NCBI GenBank assembly: GCA_052387735.1
Contig: JBQTIW010000087.1
Coordinates: 1-46,375, forward strand
Reading direction: 5' to 3'
Length of the DNA: 46,375 nucleotides
Origin: RBC101 sp052387735
Lineage (GTDB): Bacteria > Gemmatimonadota > Gemmatimonadetes > Gemmatimonadales > Gemmatimonadaceae
Within the stretch, counting starts at the first letter, position 1, and every line of letters starts with the position of its first letter. Made by a program: the position numbers and the translations under genes. Below the pieces are notes generated by a model that saw only the letters and a list, made by a program, of their open reading frames with translations, was not told the DNA's origin and made no database searches. Positions 1 through 8,257 of this stretch are shown in pieces.

Positions 1-3000
1 TTCAGTGATGGCGACGCTGCGTTCATTTCCAGGCTCGCCGACCTCGGATCTCTTGCCGTACAGAATGCGTGGCTCCTTGCCCGCGAACGGCAGAGCTCTC
101 GTGAATCCTCGCTCCTCGCCGAGATCGTTCAGCAGCTCAATCAGTCGCTGGAGTTCGAGCGGGTCACAAACCTCGTCGCCGAAAAGAGTGCTGAACTGCT
201 GGGAGCTCGGAGTGCCGTGCTCACCCTCATCGACCGCGAGGAGGTTTACGTTGCCGCCACCTCTGGGACGGCAGACTTGCTGACAAAGCAGCGCGCACCT
301 CTCGCCGGGTCGTTCGCCTATGAGGTTGCGACAAGTCGGCGGGTGCTTCGCACGCGCGACCTTCGACCGATATCCGCCAATGCCGCGCTGGCGGCGTCTC
401 TGGACGACCGACCCACGAACGGAATCGCCGCTCCGCTCATGGTGGCCGACCGTGCGATCGGCGCGCTGATGGTCGCGGCGAATCCTGGCCGCGATTTCAC
501 CGAGCGTGACGAAGAACTACTGCGGTCCCTGGCCACTCACGCGGCAGTCGCTATTGAGAATGCGCGATTGTATCGGGCCGCAGCGCACACTGCGCGGCAT
601 GCGGAGACGCTTTCGTCGGCTGCGCGGTCGTTGGCGCAATCCGTCGATGCATCGAGTTTCTTCGACGAGCTTTCGCGGGTCGCACGGGATCTGCTCACCG
701 CCACGGGCCTCACTGTCTATTCAGTCGACACCAGTGCCCGCGTCGTCCGCATTGCGTATCTCGCTGGTGTTGGCGCGGACACCCTGGCTCAACTTGTGCC
801 TCAGGCGGTCGAGGATCCTTCCATTGCGGGACTGCTTCTCGCCGGCGCCGAGGCGTTCTACGAAGACGTGCGATCAAGCGATGCGGTGACAATCTGGAAT
901 CGGAGTCCGGGGACGCCCATTCCCACTGAGGTCGTATCCCTGGCAAGGTTGCCCCTTGTCGTCGAGGGGCGATTGCGAGGAGCGCTCACCCTCCGCTGGC
1001 GCACCGCGCATGCGTTCCCCGAAGACGAACGGATGCTTCTTCGGGACTTCGCAACACAGGTTGCCCTTGCCCTGCGCAACGCCGAGTTGATCAGCGCGCT
1101 CGACCGGCGTGCCAAACGCTTCTCGGCGGTCGCGCGCATGCAGCAAGTGACGTCGCGGGTTGCGCTGCGCGACGTGTTTTCCGAAGTCCGCGATTCCGCC
1201 CGAACCGCCGCACCGCAAGCACAGGCAGTCGCGTTGTTCCGCGTGGTCGAAGGACAGCTCCTGGCGCCGCAGTTCATCGACACCGGTTCGGCAGCGTCGT
1301 GGGGCGGTGAGGAGCCGATGGACATGCCCTTGGATTGTGCGGCAGTCCGGTCCCTCAGGTCTCGCCAACCCGTGATGTCAGGCCGGCCGCTCCCGCTTCA
1401 GACTACGGCCGGTCAGCCCACGAACATGCGATCCGAACTAGCCGTACCACTCCTGCACGGCGACGTGCCCCGCGGGGTGCTGCTGGTCCAATCGCCAGAA
1501 GCCGGTGCGTTCTCGGACGAGGATGCGGAAGTCCTTTCGCTTCTAGCTCGGCAGGCGGCCGGTGCGGTGGAAAACGCCGAGCAATTCGAGAATGAGCGTC
1601 GTTCGCGCGAGATCGCGGAGGCAGCAGCGATCATCGCGCGCAGCGCGCTGGGAGCAGCCAACTCCTCCCACACCGCAACGCTGGCGCTCGAGGCCATCGA
1701 TCGCGCCGTGCCCTCCCCGGGAAAGGCGATCGCTTTCGTCGACGGGAGCGGGACGTCGCTTCGATATCTCGCCGCGTCGGGGACTCTCGAAGGGCTACGT
1801 CACCTGTCCATCACTCTCGAGAACAGCGCGGCCTCACTCACGGGGCAGCTGCCCAGCCTGCGGGTGAATGCAGCATCGCTTGCGGGGGTAGCCGAGGGCC
1901 GGATCGTACCGTCGGGGTGTACGATCATTCCACTCATCGCCAAACAGCGCCTGCTTGGCGTGCTATGGGTGGTCCCTTCCGCTGCGGGACTGGCGGCCGA
2001 ACATGAGCTTGACACCCTGCGCAACCTCGCAGCGCCGCTGGCACTTGCCGCCGATGTGCTGCTGCTCAACGAAGAAGAGCAGCAGCGACGCGCGCGCGAG
2101 CACATGCTTGCCACGGCGCTGGCCACCATGGACCAGGCCGTGCTCATCATCGGCCTGGATCGACGGGTCCTGTACGCGAACGCTGCTGCGGTCACGGAGT
2201 ACGAGTATCCCATCGAGGTTTTTCAGGCGTTGCCGTTTGAACGACTGATCGATTCCGCTGCGGTGGCCAGGCGCGTCGGTTCCGAGAGCACCACAGAAGC
2301 CACGGGCATTTGGGAAGCGGAGCACATTCACCGACGCCGGGACGGTTCGACCTTCCCGGCCTCGGTGCTTCTCAGCTACATCCGCGATGCTGACAATGTC
2401 CCTGTGGGGCAGGTTGTTACGGTGCGCAACCTTACCGAGGAGCGGCGTATCGAAGAGCAGCTCCGCCAGAGCGAAAAACTCGCCGCCCTCGGAGAGCTCG
2501 TTGCGGGCGTTGCTCACGAGCTCAACAACCCGCTTGCGGGGATCTCGGCGTTCGCGCAGCTGCTCATGGAAGACGAGCTCAATGAAGAGCAGCACGAATC
2601 GGTGCGGCTCATCAAGCGTGAGGCTGACCGCGCCGTCGGGGTCATTCGGGATCTGCTGCTTTTCTCACGCAAGACGGGACCATCCCAAACGCTGGTCGAT
2701 GTCAACGAGATGATCGAGCTCACGCTCCGCCTGCGTGGCTACGGTCTGCGCTCCGCGGGGATCGATGTCCGCGTGGAACTGGAGCCCTCGATTCCCCGGG
2801 TTGCCGGCGATAGCCAGCGTCTGCAGCAGGTGCTGCTCAACCTCATCATCAATGCCGAATACGCGTTGCACCGTGCAGACGCAAAGCGGCTTGTCGTGAA
2901 GTCCGAGCGCACCAGGGACGGAGTCGCATTCATCGTTATCGATAGTGGTGCGGGGATGGACGAGGAAACGCGCCAGCGAATATTCGAACCGTTCTTCACC

Positions 3001-3165
3001 ACCAAGCCGGCTGGGGAAGGCACGGGGCTGGGTCTCAGCGTCAGTTACGGCATCGTGAGAGCCCATGGTGGCTTCATCAGTGTGGAGAGCACACCCGGCC
3101 GGGGCACGACGTTCCGCGTCGAGTTACCTCAGGCCCGTGAGCAGGCAGCGCTGGCGAGCGCCTGA
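1..3165 (+). CDS. Multi-GAF/PAS sensor histidine kinase (5' partial)
   Basis: The reading frame is open from the first base, so the true start lies outside the window. At least four GAF-like modules follow one another, each ending in a helix of the type ATHAAVAIENARLY, QVALALRNAELI, QAAGAVENAEQF and APLALAADVLLL. A PAS domain follows (ALATMDQAVLIIGLDRR up to VTVRNLTEERR). The kinase core has an H-box GVAHELNNPL with the phospho-acceptor His codon at 2515-2517, an N-box LLNLIINAEYAL, G1 DSGAGMD, F-box FEPFFTT and G2 GEGTGLGLS. No transmembrane segment is visible in the part present, so it is probably cytoplasmic and senses small molecules or redox state through the GAFs. No receiver domain or response regulator gene is adjacent, so its partner is unknown. 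Family assignment is secure; the signal is not. Confidence 0.95.
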   Translation, partial: FSDGDAAFISRLADLGSLAVQNAWLLARERQSSRESSLLAEIVQQLNQSLEFERVTNLVAEKSAELLGARSAVLTLIDREEVYVAATSGTADLLTKQRAPLAGSFAYEVATSRRVLRTRDLRPISANAALAASLDDRPTNGIAAPLMVADRAIGALMVAANPGRDFTERDEELLRSLATHAAVAIENARLYRAAAHTARHAETLSSAARSLAQSVDASSFFDELSRVARDLLTATGLTVYSVDTSARVVRIAYLAGVGADTLAQLVPQAVEDPSIAGLLLAGAEAFYEDVRSSDAVTIWNRSPGTPIPTEVVSLARLPLVVEGRLRGALTLRWRTAHAFPEDERMLLRDFATQVALALRNAELISALDRRAKRFSAVARMQQVTSRVALRDVFSEVRDSARTAAPQAQAVALFRVVEGQLLAPQFIDTGSAASWGGEEPMDMPLDCAAVRSLRSRQPVMSGRPLPLQTTAGQPTNMRSELAVPLLHGDVPRGVLLVQSPEAGAFSDEDAEVLSLLARQAAGAVENAEQFENERRSREIAEAAAIIARSALGAANSSHTATLALEAIDRAVPSPGKAIAFVDGSGTSLRYLAASGTLEGLRHLSITLENSAASLTGQLPSLRVNAASLAGVAEGRIVPSGCTIIPLIAKQRLLGVLWVVPSAAGLAAEHELDTLRNLAAPLALAADVLLLNEEEQQRRAREHMLATALATMDQAVLIIGLDRRVLYANAAAVTEYEYPIEVFQALPFERLIDSAAVARRVGSESTTEATGIWEAEHIHRRRDGSTFPASVLLSYIRDADNVPVGQVVTVRNLTEERRIEEQLRQSEKLAALGELVAGVAHELNNPLAGISAFAQLLMEDELNEEQHESVRLIKREADRAVGVIRDLLLFSRKTGPSQTLVDVNEMIELTLRLRGYGLRSAGIDVRVELEPSIPRVAGDSQRLQQVLLNLIINAEYALHRADAKRLVVKSERTRDGVAFIVIDSGAGMDEETRQRIFEPFFTTKPAGEGTGLGLSVSYGIVRAHGGFISVESTPGRGTTFRVELPQAREQAALASA

Positions 3166-3250
3166 TTCCTGACGCACGTCGCGTAGCACGCGTGCGAGGA
3201 TCGACCGGGTGGTCCAGAATCGCTTCCACCAACAGTTTGACGCACCCGCC

Positions 3251-3279
3251 TTGACGGAATCATCCCGCAATTGTACAAG
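3251..3279 (+). promoter_or_regulatory. Putative sigma70-type promoter for the H1-like gene
   Basis: TTGACG (3251-3256) and TACAAG (3274-3279) are separated by 17 bp in the 220 bp gap after the kinase gene. They lie about 100 bp before the H1-like start codon. Prediction by eye only. Confidence 0.45.
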
Positions 3280-3385
3280 GGTGGTTCTCAAATGATGTCA
3301 CACGCGTTACCCGCTTCGTGGGTACCGTTGCGTTGTTCTCAAATTGCATGCTCTGCTCATGAGCGGTCTCTATCCGGAGGAATAC

Positions 3386-4024
3386 ATGGCGCGCGGTGAT
3401 TCGAAGAATGGCACAATGCAGTTTTCCGACGACGATGAGATGGAGGAGGTCGGATATGGCGGCGGCGGTTCGTCCTACGACGAGGAGGAGGACGAGGAGG
3501 ACGGGTGGGGATCCACCAAACATGACGACAGCCTCTGGGAAGATCCGGATGAAGCCGCGCTCGATGAAGAAGAGGAGGCCGAACCCGTAGAAGAGGCGGT
3601 GGAGGACGAGCCCGAGGACGAGGACGTCGTCTTTGGAGCTGCGCCCTCCCGGCGCCGGGGACCCGCAAAACAGCCGGCCGCTGCCTCGGGCGCATCTCCG
3701 GCACCTCCCGGGGCGACCCCAGCCGCCAAGCCCGCTCCGGCCAAACCGCCCGCAGCCAAGCCGGTGGCACCTCCCAAGCCGCCAAAGGCGGCGTCCCCCG
3801 CTACAGCTCCGGCCAAGGCCCCAGCCAAGAAAGCACCTGCTCCCGTCAAGAAGGTCGTAGCGAAAAAGGCGGCGAAGAAAGCGGCGAAACCGGCGAAAAA
3901 AGCGGCGGCGAAAAAACCCGCGAAAAAAGCGGCGAAACCGGTCATGAAGGCCAAGGGGAAGTCCGGCAAGGCGAAGAAGCCCGGCAAGGCACCCGTCAAA
4001 AAAACCGCAAAGAAGAAACGCTGA
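3386..4024 (+). CDS. Acidic N-terminus / lysine-alanine-rich C-terminus, histone H1-like protein
   Basis: The start is set by GGAGG at 3376-3380, five bases before ATG 3386; an upstream in-frame ATG at 3344 has no such site. The 212-residue product has three compositional blocks. Residues about 10-80 are very rich in Asp and Glu with a GGGG segment. A Pro/Ala/Lys stretch follows. The last 70 or so residues are built of KKAAKKAAKP-like repeats. The C-terminal block resembles histone H1 and AlgP-type bacterial DNA-condensing tails. The long acidic head is unusual and could mask the basic tail or recruit proteins. DNA binding is an inference from composition. It forms its own transcription unit, with a promoter candidate upstream and a strong terminator downstream. 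Confidence 0.8.
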   Translation: MARGDSKNGTMQFSDDDEMEEVGYGGGGSSYDEEEDEEDGWGSTKHDDSLWEDPDEAALDEEEEAEPVEEAVEDEPEDEDVVFGAAPSRRRGPAKQPAAASGASPAPPGATPAAKPAPAKPPAAKPVAPPKPPKAASPATAPAKAPAKKAPAPVKKVVAKKAAKKAAKPAKKAAAKKPAKKAAKPVMKAKGKSGKAKKPGKAPVKKTAKKKR

Positions 4025-4044
4025 TCCGTTTGCCGACGACCTGG

Positions 4045-4080
4045 CGAGTGATCGACCGCGACGTCGATCACTCGTTCTTT
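4045..4080 (+). terminator. Rho-independent terminator after the H1-like gene
   Basis: A perfect 12-bp stem, CGAGTGATCGAC (4045-4056) with GTCGATCACTCG (4063-4074), has a 6-base loop and is followed by TTCTTTC. Confidence 0.8.
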
Positions 4081-4164
4081 CAAGTTGCCGGCGCCGACCA
4101 CGCCTGACGAGTTGCTTGCTCGCTCGTCTGGCGCCATCCCACCAGCCCCTCGTAATCTACGGGA

Positions 4165-4707
4165 ATGGCGGAGTCCCCAGTTGCTCTCCTGCGTGCCCAT
4201 GCGCGGCTTGCCCCGTGGAACGCGCGTGGATTGGCGGCGCACGTATCCGGTCTCGTGGATGCCGTCGGAGTCAAGCCAACAAATGCGTCCGCCCGCGCCG
4301 CACCCTCAGCGCGCGCCGTGCGGTTCTATGTCGCTAATCGGTTGATGGACCGGCCCGAAGGTGCCGGCACGTCTGCAACGTACAGCTATCGCCATTTCCT
4401 TCAGCTGCTGTGCATCAAGATCCGACAGCGTGAAGGATTGAATCTCGACGCGATTCGCACAGAAATGCGGGACACCACGGGCGACACCCTGGAGCGACGT
4501 GTCGCACAATGGCTCTCGACGGCGCTCGCCGCCGGCGTGCCCGCCGCGGCGAACAATGACGAGAACGGCATGCACTCGTGGCGTCGCGTTCCCGTGGCGC
4601 TCGGCGTGGAGTTGCACATCCGAGACGACTCGATCGCCGCGACCGAAGACGCTGTGGTTGCACTGCGGGAGGCACTGCGCACTGCGCTTGGGCGGGTGGA
4701 GCACTGA
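4165..4707 (+). CDS. MerR-family transcriptional regulator
   Basis: The 180-residue protein has a MerR-type winged helix near residues 50-100 (VRFYVANRLMDRP, then YSYRHFLQLLCIKIRQREGL, then LDAIRTEM). The usual N-terminal helix-turn is degenerate or preceded by about 45 extra residues. The C-terminal part (VALGVELHIRDD) is short and has no cysteine metal site or recognisable drug-binding domain. Its stop overlaps the SDR start by one base (TGATG), so the two are probably co-translated. The ligand is unknown. The start at ATG 4165 has only a weak GGGA upstream, and a later start is possible. Confidence 0.75.
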   Translation: MAESPVALLRAHARLAPWNARGLAAHVSGLVDAVGVKPTNASARAAPSARAVRFYVANRLMDRPEGAGTSATYSYRHFLQLLCIKIRQREGLNLDAIRTEMRDTTGDTLERRVAQWLSTALAAGVPAAANNDENGMHSWRRVPVALGVELHIRDDSIAATEDAVVALREALRTALGRVEH

Positions 4708-5423
4708 TGCCCGCAACCGAGCGCAGACAGGTCGCCGTCGTGACGGGCGTGGGACGACGCGGGCAGGTCGGTGAAGCCGTCGCCATTGCGTTCGGGTCGT
4801 TAGGCTGGCAGCTCGTTCTCATCGGCCGTGACGGCGCTGAGGTCTCCGCCCGAGCCGACGAACTGCGCGCGCAGGGTTGGGGGGCCACAGCGCATGGGTG
4901 CGACCTGACGGATGCCGGCGCCGTCGACGAGGTCGCGCGTCACGTGTCGGCCGAGACGCCCCAAGGGGTGCAGGCGCTAGTCTGCGTGGCCGGCGGCTTT
5001 GCGCCCGGTTCCAATGTCGCGGATACGTCGCCCGATGCCTGGCATCGCATGTTCAGCGTCAATCTCACGACGGCCTTCTGCACCACACGCGCCTTCCTCC
5101 CACTGATCCGCACGGCGCATGGTGCGATCGTCTACTTCGCGTCGGCCGCCGCCCTGCCGGGAGGAAAGGTGTCCGGTATGGCGGCGTACAGCGCCGCCAA
5201 AACGGGGGTCGTTACGCTGATGCGTGCGGTCGCGCTGGAGGAAAAGGGTGCCGGCGTCCGGGCGAATGCACTGGCGCCGACCTCGATTCGCACAGTGTCC
5301 AATGTCGCGAGTATGGGCGAGGATGCTGCTTATGTGGAGCGCGAAACTGTGGCAGAATGGGTCGTCCTCCTCTGCTCCGCGACATCAGCGGCCATATCTG
5401 GTCAGGTGGTAAAGCTCGGATGA
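4707..5423 (+). CDS. Short-chain dehydrogenase/reductase (SDR)
   Basis: A 238-residue classical SDR. The N-terminal dinucleotide-binding motif appears as TGVGRRGQVGEAVA. VAGG stands in for the usual NAG motif, followed by the FSVNL segment, a Ser in YFASAAAL and the catalytic YSAAK. The protein ends ISGQVVKLG, like SDRs whose last strand closes the fold. It should be an NAD(P)(H)-dependent oxidoreductase or reductase; the substrate cannot be read from the sequence. It sits between a MerR regulator (1-base overlap) and a RepA-like gene (4-base ATGA overlap). ATG 4707 was chosen because of that coupling and because the family motif begins about 12 residues later. Confidence 0.9.
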   Translation: MPATERRQVAVVTGVGRRGQVGEAVAIAFGSLGWQLVLIGRDGAEVSARADELRAQGWGATAHGCDLTDAGAVDEVARHVSAETPQGVQALVCVAGGFAPGSNVADTSPDAWHRMFSVNLTTAFCTTRAFLPLIRTAHGAIVYFASAAALPGGKVSGMAAYSAAKTGVVTLMRAVALEEKGAGVRANALAPTSIRTVSNVASMGEDAAYVERETVAEWVVLLCSATSAAISGQVVKLG

Positions 5424-6313
5424 GTGCCCTCCCCCGTGAATTCGCCGGCGGAGACGAGCGTCGTCGACCCGGCTCGTCGCGTCGGCCGCCCGGAAAGCAC
5501 ATCGTCCTCGACCGCTCCCTGGAGGCCTTGCCTCTCTTCCGGCTCAGCGATTCTGCCGAAGAGTCCTCGATCCTCTACACCCCGCCGGCTGGCGGGCGGT
5601 GGCGAGTGTTGCCCAGCCCTGGTGACCGCCTTCCCGGCACATTCGATCAGGACGTGTACGTGGAGATCTGCCGTCGCTACCTCGATGCCGGTGAGCCGAC
5701 AGACGGTGCGGTCAGTTTCACGCTGCACGCCTTCCTGCGGTCCATCGGACGACGAGCCGATGGCCGCACCTACGAGCAACTGCGAGCAGCATTGAGCCGG
5801 CTGGAGCGCACCAGTCTCGAATCCAGTTCTGCCTACTACAGCGCGTCGAGCGGCAGCGCGCTCGACGGTCGCTTCACTGTCCTGTCGACCGTCTCCATTG
5901 ATCGGCGGCGCGTGGCCGATCGGGAACAGCTGGCGCTGTTTCCGAATGTGACGACGTCCGAACCCGGCGACGCACGGGTGGCGCTCTCCCCGCTTCTCCG
6001 CAGTAATATTGCCCGGGGACATGCAACAACTCTCGTCGCCGCGCAGTATCAAGCTTTGTCGTCGCCGGTGGCCCGACGCTTGTATCGTTTGCTGGAGGTC
6101 GCCCGCGCCGAGGACACGGTGACTTGGCGTATCGAGCTCGAGGCCCTGGCGGAACAGATGCCCTTGGTGCAACGCTATCCATCGCATCTGCAGCGTGTTC
6201 TGCAGCCAGCACATGAGATGCTGCTCACCGCCGGTCTGGTACGCGATGCCAAAGTGCACCAGCAGGACCGAACGTGGCTCGTGGATTATGTCCTCGCCAT
6301 GCGCGCAGCCTAA
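5420..6313 (+). CDS. RepA-like plasmid replication initiator family protein
   Basis: The 297-residue protein begins with an ATGA overlap with the SDR stop. After a basic, Pro/Arg-rich head the domain runs from about residue 30. It includes GTFDQDVYVEICRRYLD, a winged-helix-like FTLHAFLRSIGRRADGRTYEQLRAALSRLERT, and a second half with SSPVARRLYRLLEVAR. This pattern is typical of the replication initiator protein A (RPA) family of plasmids. Here it lies in an operon-like set with a MerR regulator and an SDR, with no iteron array or par genes nearby. It may be a domesticated initiator acting as a DNA-binding regulator. The family call is by pattern recognition; the role is unknown. Confidence 0.7.
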   Translation: MSALPREFAGGDERRRPGSSRRPPGKHIVLDRSLEALPLFRLSDSAEESSILYTPPAGGRWRVLPSPGDRLPGTFDQDVYVEICRRYLDAGEPTDGAVSFTLHAFLRSIGRRADGRTYEQLRAALSRLERTSLESSSAYYSASSGSALDGRFTVLSTVSIDRRRVADREQLALFPNVTTSEPGDARVALSPLLRSNIARGHATTLVAAQYQALSSPVARRLYRLLEVARAEDTVTWRIELEALAEQMPLVQRYPSHLQRVLQPAHEMLLTAGLVRDAKVHQQDRTWLVDYVLAMRAA

Positions 6314-6330
6314 CGAACACGGAGGTGGAG

Positions 6331-6528
6331 ATGTCCGGATCGCCAGAGACACCCCAAGGTCGCTCCGCCGACCTCGGCCGCTCGTTCCTTCCTGACCCCC
6401 CGGTAGTTCCCCCCTCTCCCCGTCCCCCGGTGCGCCCTCCTGGGCCCGGCTGCGACACTCTTCCCGTGACCCGCATCCCTGATGTACCGTCACTCCTGAG
6501 CCGCGTGATCCTGCCGAAGCTCAGGTGA
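6331..6528 (+). CDS. Small proline-rich ORF of unknown function
   Basis: ATG 6331 follows a good ribosome binding site, GGAGGTGGAG (6321-6330), and opens 65 codons. The product is proline-rich in its middle (residues about 20-40) and ends in a hydrophobic/basic stretch, VPSLLSRVILPKLR. It lies 17 bp after the RepA-like gene in the 352 bp gap before the S41 peptidase. The site argues for translation, but I recognise no family and codon bias is hard to judge at this length. Confidence 0.35.
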   Translation: MSGSPETPQGRSADLGRSFLPDPPVVPPSPRPPVRPPGPGCDTLPVTRIPDVPSLLSRVILPKLR

Positions 6529-6665
6529 AGGTACAGTTCGGCTGGGCCTCTCCAGGATGAGGACCGCACAGCTCAGCTGACCGTTTGCCCCCAATAGCAG
6601 GAACTCGCCCCGTAGCCGGGCGTATTCGTTGCAGTAGCCTTGTCAGTCTTCCACCGGATGACCGC

Positions 6666-8246
6666 ATGAATCGAATTCGGAAAGCCGCCCTCGGGCTCGT
6701 TGTCCTCGCGCCACTAGTCGTAGGCGGGTTCATAGCCCAGGAGCGCGCGACACAAGACGGCGGTCGTCTGCTTGGACAGGTCCTCGATTTGGTCCAGACC
6801 CGGTACGTCGATTCCATCGACGGCGCCATGCTCTATGAAAAGGCCGCTCGTGGCCTCGTCAATCAGCTGCAGGACCCGTACTCGGAGTTGCTCTCGCCGC
6901 GACAGCTGACCCAATTCAACACCAACACGGCTGGCCGCTACGGCGGGCTGGGTATGTCGATCGAGGATCAACGTGATAGAGGCACGGTCGTCGCCCGGGT
7001 ATTCCACAACACGCCCGCTGAAGGGGCAGGCGTGCGGGAGGGCGACATCATCATTGGCATCGACACGCTCTCCACGCGCGGTTGGGGGAACGGTCGCGTC
7101 GCGGATTCGCTGCGGGGCGTGCCCGGATCCAAGGTTACGGTCACCTTTGCCCGTCCCGGCGTTCCTGAGCCCATCAAAAGCGCCTTCACGCGGGCCGTGA
7201 TTCGCGTCCCCGCTGTCGCGTATGCCATTTCGTTTGACGGCATCGGATATCTCCCCCTGGACAACTTCAATGAATCGTCCACACGCGACATCTCGGCGGC
7301 GATTCGGAAGTTCCAGGGCGAGGGCGCCAAAGGGCTGATTCTCGACCTGCGACGGAATCCGGGCGGCTTCCTCGACCAGGCCCTGTCGATTTCCAATCTC
7401 TTCCTTTCTCAGGGCGTCGAGGTCGCGTCGGTGCGCGGTCGGGGCCAGGAGCCGCAGGTCTACACTGCGCGAGAGCGTCCCATCGCGGGCGATTTACCCA
7501 TCGTCATCCTGATCGATCAGTACTCGGCATCGGCGGCCGAGATCGTCGCTGGCGCGCTGCAAGACCATGATCGCGCGCTCATTCTCGGCGTGACGTCGTT
7601 CGGTAAGGGTCTTGTCCAGACCATGTACAACCTTGACGGCGGATACGCGCTCAAGATGACGACTGGCAAATGGTACACGCCGGCGGGTCGGTCCATCCAG
7701 AAGGAGCGAACGCTGCTCCCCGATGGTCAGTACGTCGAGGTGCACCCCGACTCTCAGGAGTCGGATTCCGCGAGAAAGGCGCGGCCGACCTACAAGTCCA
7801 CTGCCGGCAGGATGTTGTACGGTGGCGGTGCGATCACACCGGACATCGTGGTGAAGCCCGACACCTTCTCCACCCCGGAGCAGTCGTTCCTGCGGAGCAC
7901 CGCCCCGAAGACGCAGGATATCTACGTCACGCTGTACGAATACGCGTGGGAGCTGAAGACCAGGGTCAAGCCGGACTTCAAGGTCCAACCCGAGTGGCGG
8001 GAAGAGCTCTATAGCCGACTTCAGAAGAAGGGAGTGGAGATCGACCGCCCGATGTATGAGGGAGCGTCGAGATACCTGGATCGACAGATCGAGCGGCAGG
8101 TAGCGCGCCTGGCGTTCGGCGACTCGGCGTCGCGGCGGCGAACACTGCCGGATGATCCCCAGCTCCAGCGGGCCATCGACATCCTGAAAAAGAACCCCTC
8201 GACCAGGGAGCTGATCGCGCTCGCTTCGAGCCAGGCGAAGAAGTAA
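6666..8246 (+). CDS. S41-family C-terminal processing peptidase with PDZ domain
   Basis: The 526-residue protein starts with a basic/hydrophobic export segment (MNRIRKAALGLVVLAPLVVGG), so it acts in the periplasm, cleaved or anchored. A PDZ domain follows at about residues 90-170 (GGLGMSIED up to VREGDIIIGIDTL). The S41 core has LDLRRNPGGF, the nucleophile in YSASAAEIVAG (Ser289) and the general base in SFGKGLVQ (Lys314). These are 25 residues apart, as in Prc/Ctp enzymes. It probably trims or degrades envelope proteins. The start was taken at the Met directly before the export signal; the longer frame adds no signal-like sequence. The TolB-like lipoprotein follows after 11 bp, suggesting an operon. 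Confidence 0.93.
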   Translation: MNRIRKAALGLVVLAPLVVGGFIAQERATQDGGRLLGQVLDLVQTRYVDSIDGAMLYEKAARGLVNQLQDPYSELLSPRQLTQFNTNTAGRYGGLGMSIEDQRDRGTVVARVFHNTPAEGAGVREGDIIIGIDTLSTRGWGNGRVADSLRGVPGSKVTVTFARPGVPEPIKSAFTRAVIRVPAVAYAISFDGIGYLPLDNFNESSTRDISAAIRKFQGEGAKGLILDLRRNPGGFLDQALSISNLFLSQGVEVASVRGRGQEPQVYTARERPIAGDLPIVILIDQYSASAAEIVAGALQDHDRALILGVTSFGKGLVQTMYNLDGGYALKMTTGKWYTPAGRSIQKERTLLPDGQYVEVHPDSQESDSARKARPTYKSTAGRMLYGGGAITPDIVVKPDTFSTPEQSFLRSTAPKTQDIYVTLYEYAWELKTRVKPDFKVQPEWREELYSRLQKKGVEIDRPMYEGASRYLDRQIERQVARLAFGDSASRRRTLPDDPQLQRAIDILKKNPSTRELIALASSQAKK

Positions 8247-8257
8247 GTTCTCCTGGC

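Noticed and set aside
3475..4242. Phe/Ala-rich minus-strand frame opposite the H1-like gene
   Set aside because: It is the complement of Lys/Ala codons, which always reads Phe/Gly/Ala; the plus strand has the ribosome site and terminator.
5402..6493. Long minus-strand open frame opposite the RepA-like gene
   Set aside because: No recognisable motif and covers a coupled sense gene; typical GC-rich shadow.
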